Shown: positions 5,848-7,139 of the stretch, piece after piece
Position numbering within the stretch: the first letter of the stretch is position 1
Layout of the letters: each line of letters starts with the position of its first letter
Origin: an uncultured Planctomycetaceae bacterium
GTDB lineage: Bacteria; Planctomycetota; Planctomycetia; Planctomycetales; Planctomycetaceae
Assembly (NCBI GenBank): GCA_903921605.1
Contig: CAIXQV010000661.1
Location: 1-7,139, forward strand
Direction of reading: 5' to 3'
Length of the DNA stretch: 7,139 bases
Made by a program: the position numbers and the translations under genes
The notes under the pieces: generated by a model
The model's input: the letters and a program-made list of their open reading frames with translations, nothing else
What the model was told of the DNA's origin: nothing
Databases searched by the model: none

Positions 5848-6045
5848 GTGGACGATATTGGACCGGAACACGAATCAGATTTGCTCATTAAACCTACTGA
5901 ATGCAGCAACTGGCCCCAGGAATTGGCCCCTGAGTTCATTCAGATTCTTCGTTCCGATGATGTCTGGGGAGTGTTGCCGAGAGAGACACAAAAGAGAATT
6001 GTGGCACTGCTGAGAAATTCTGCAGTGTTGCCATCTGAGAAGTAA
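5848..6045 (+). CDS. Possible small hypothetical protein (65 aa)
   Basis: The frame runs from GTG 5848 to TAA 6045. The product has an acidic N-terminus and a plausible helical C-terminal part (ELAPEFIQILRSDDVWGVLP, then RETQKRIVALLRNSAVL). I do not recognise it. The start is weak: GTG lies only seven bases after the terminator hairpin, an in-frame TGA sits immediately upstream, and there is no ribosome-binding site. A TTG at 5881 is the other in-frame option, with GGAA at poor spacing. Its stop is 83 bases before the zinc-ribbon gene on the same strand, so they could be co-transcribed. It may be a real small gene, a remnant of a longer one, or a chance frame. Confidence 0.35.
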   Translation: MDDIGPEHESDLLIKPTECSNWPQELAPEFIQILRSDDVWGVLPRETQKRIVALLRNSAVLPSEK

Positions 6046-6117
6046 ATTCAGCAGATGATTGAAACGCCCCCTCATAGCAGCGAGACTTTCGTGCTGAATC
6101 GACAAGTCAGGGTGTAA

Positions 6118-6122
6118 GGGGG
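6118..6122 (+). promoter_or_regulatory. Ribosome-binding site fixing the start of the zinc-ribbon gene
   Basis: AAGGGGG ends at 6122, six bases before ATG 6129. The TTG at 6123 directly abuts it and so cannot be the start. Confidence 0.75.
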
Positions 6123-6128
6123 TTGAAC

Positions 6129-6494
6129 ATGGAACCGCGAGTCAGAATTCACTGCGTATGCGGCAAGACGGGTTTAGTCGATCGAAAGCACATTGGAAAA
6201 ACCATTACTTGCCCCAAGTGTGGAATTGCTCGCATCAAGGTTGAAGATCAAGACGACTTGCAGACCAGCGAAGACGAGGCGGAACCGGACGATGAGCTTC
6301 ATCTGCCTAGGATGAATCGAAGAGCCACAGTACCTTCACTTGCCGAGTCCGCTGATGTTGCCGGCACTGCAAAAGCTCAGCTTTGGTACTTGAAAGTTAT
6401 TTCTCTTCTCTTGGCGATCATCGCGGGGATCATGGTTTACAACCAATTTGGTGAGTACGTTTCCAAGGCAATTGCTGAATTTCTTAGGGGTTGA
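6129..6494 (+). CDS. Zinc-ribbon protein with a single C-terminal membrane helix
   Basis: This is a 121-residue protein starting at ATG 6129 behind a strong GGGGG ribosome-binding site. Residues 5-32 form a small zinc ribbon: VRIHCVCGKTGLVDRKHIGK continues to TITCPKCG, giving four cysteines C9, C11, C28 and C31 (CxC-x16-CxxC). Similar short N-terminal ribbons (CxCGk...aGKxxxCPxCG) are common in planctomycete proteins. An acidic linker follows (about residues 38-58, EDQDDLQTSEDEAEPDDE), then a Ser/Ala-rich stretch. One hydrophobic helix follows at about 87-103 (LKVISLLLAIIAGIMVY), with a short amphipathic tail. Without a signal peptide, the ribbon is probably cytoplasmic and tethered to the membrane, though topology is inferred. 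Partner and function are unknown. The gene is followed by a 151-base gap before the next plus-strand gene. Confidence 0.8.
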   Translation: MEPRVRIHCVCGKTGLVDRKHIGKTITCPKCGIARIKVEDQDDLQTSEDEAEPDDELHLPRMNRRATVPSLAESADVAGTAKAQLWYLKVISLLLAIIAGIMVYNQFGEYVSKAIAEFLRG

Positions 6495-6645
6495 AATTTA
6501 TAGGGCTGAAGTGCATACCCCTCGCCAATAGGCAGTTTGGGCTTGCGTACCACCGTGGTCCACAGCGCTCGATTTTCGACACAAAATCTGTAAGAGTGAT
6601 CGCAGTAACAATTTCAGTAATGACACGACGTAAGGCAGTCAGTCA
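6495..6645. other. Spacer between the zinc-ribbon gene and the 162-aa gene
   Basis: No RNA gene, hairpin or convincing promoter is visible. A TTG-started frame at 6491-6718 overlaps both neighbours and lacks a ribosome-binding site, so it was not called. Confidence 0.4.
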
Positions 6646-7134
6646 ATGGCCGATAGTGAGTACGTTCAATTGGCTAAACGATGGATACCAGAGCCATTGG
6701 ATTGTGCCACGTTTCTAGTCGAATTGATTCAAGAATTTGAATCCATGTTCACGCTGGATGGCGGAACTGACAATAAGGGTGAGGAATGGGTTACTGTCGA
6801 AACAACCAAGAAGTATCGTCGGTCACTTGCTACAAGCCTTTCGAAGAGAATCAGACTGGCTGAAAAGGCATTGACGATATGCAACGAACTAAGATCGGAA
6901 ATATTCCGGCTACAGGCTCGATGGCAAGAAGTGTTCATCAACCTCGAACGGACGATAATAAACCGTAACGTGAGTGCGATCCTTGGTAAACCTGCGATTA
7001 AGGATGCTGAAGAGAAACTGGCTAAAGCATTCATTTTGTTTCGTCACGTCGCAATTGATCTGAATGACAGGATTGCTGTTTCTGATGCTGTTTTAGCCGT
7101 TCAGCCATCGATAAAACCAAAGAAGAAACGCTAG
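6646..7134 (+). CDS. Hypothetical helical protein (162 aa), family not recognised
   Basis: The frame runs from ATG 6646 to TAG 7134, with AAGG (6632-6635) ten bases upstream as a weak ribosome-binding site. The product is predicted by eye to be mostly helical: residues 18-35 (PLDCATFLVELIQEFESM), 54-90 (rich in Lys/Arg/Glu), 92-110 and 118-140 look like amphipathic helices. The tail PSIKPKKKR is strongly basic. There is no signal peptide, membrane segment, Cys cluster or known catalytic motif. It is probably a soluble cytoplasmic protein, possibly one that makes helical-bundle contacts with a partner or with nucleic acid through its basic tail; that is inference only. The orientation matches the zinc-ribbon gene, but the 151-base gap means that co-transcription is uncertain. 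Confidence 0.7.
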   Translation: MADSEYVQLAKRWIPEPLDCATFLVELIQEFESMFTLDGGTDNKGEEWVTVETTKKYRRSLATSLSKRIRLAEKALTICNELRSEIFRLQARWQEVFINLERTIINRNVSAILGKPAIKDAEEKLAKAFILFRHVAIDLNDRIAVSDAVLAVQPSIKPKKKR

Positions 7135-7139
7135 TCCAC

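Noticed and set aside
6491..6718. A 75-codon frame starting at TTG 6491
   Set aside because: It overlaps the end of the zinc-ribbon gene and the first 70 bases of the 162-residue gene, has no ribosome-binding site, and its product is not protein-like.
1..7139. CRISPR array, toxin-antitoxin pair or complete defence system
   Set aside because: There are no regularly spaced direct repeats and no toxin-antitoxin-like gene pair with typical spacing. The TrlF/SMC-like ATPase is only a truncated C-terminal fragment without partner genes.

Overview
The window most likely comes from a planctomycete (Pirellulales/Planctomycetales-like). The evidence is a secreted protein carrying the LEPR-XLL type N-terminal motif (LEQRCVL) typical of planctomycete extracellular proteins, a secreted double Pectate_lyase_3 beta-helix protein, a short CxC...CxxC zinc-ribbon protein with one membrane helix, long spacers, and a moderate GC content judged by eye. 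The assignment rests on protein character only. I could run no searches.

Layout. (1) Bases 1-995, minus strand: the first 331 residues of a large secreted repeat protein whose C-terminus lies beyond the left edge. (2) 996-1408: a spacer with a possible promoter/operator. (3) 1409-1794, plus strand: a decayed integrase-core transposase that has lost its middle. (4) 2004-2322, minus strand: two short open stretches in different frames, probably an unidentified frameshifted gene remnant. (5) 2285-4207, minus strand: an intact 640-residue exported pectate-lyase-like beta-helix protein, the best preserved gene here. (6) 4468-5347: two truncated genes abutting tail to head, namely the C-terminal end of a serine hydrolase (beta-lactamase-related) on the minus strand and the C-terminal part of a PHP/TrlF-type or SMC-like ATPase on the plus strand. 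A single long open frame runs through both and looks like one 313-residue gene, but it is a chimera. (7) 5348-5847: a spacer rich in hairpins, probably containing interspersed repeats, ending in a strong bidirectional terminator. (8) 5848-7134, plus strand: a possible 65-residue ORF, a zinc-ribbon/membrane protein of 121 residues, and a helical protein of 162 residues that I do not recognise.

Functional picture. The two secreted proteins on the minus strand fit a lifestyle of cell-surface display and polysaccharide handling, but nothing shows that they form one pathway. Bases 1400-2300 and 4400-5850 look like places of past insertion, deletion and gene decay. I do not see a complete novel multi-gene system. 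The most informative observations are the chimeric ORF at 4406-5347, the internally deleted transposase, and the pair of small unknown genes at the right end.
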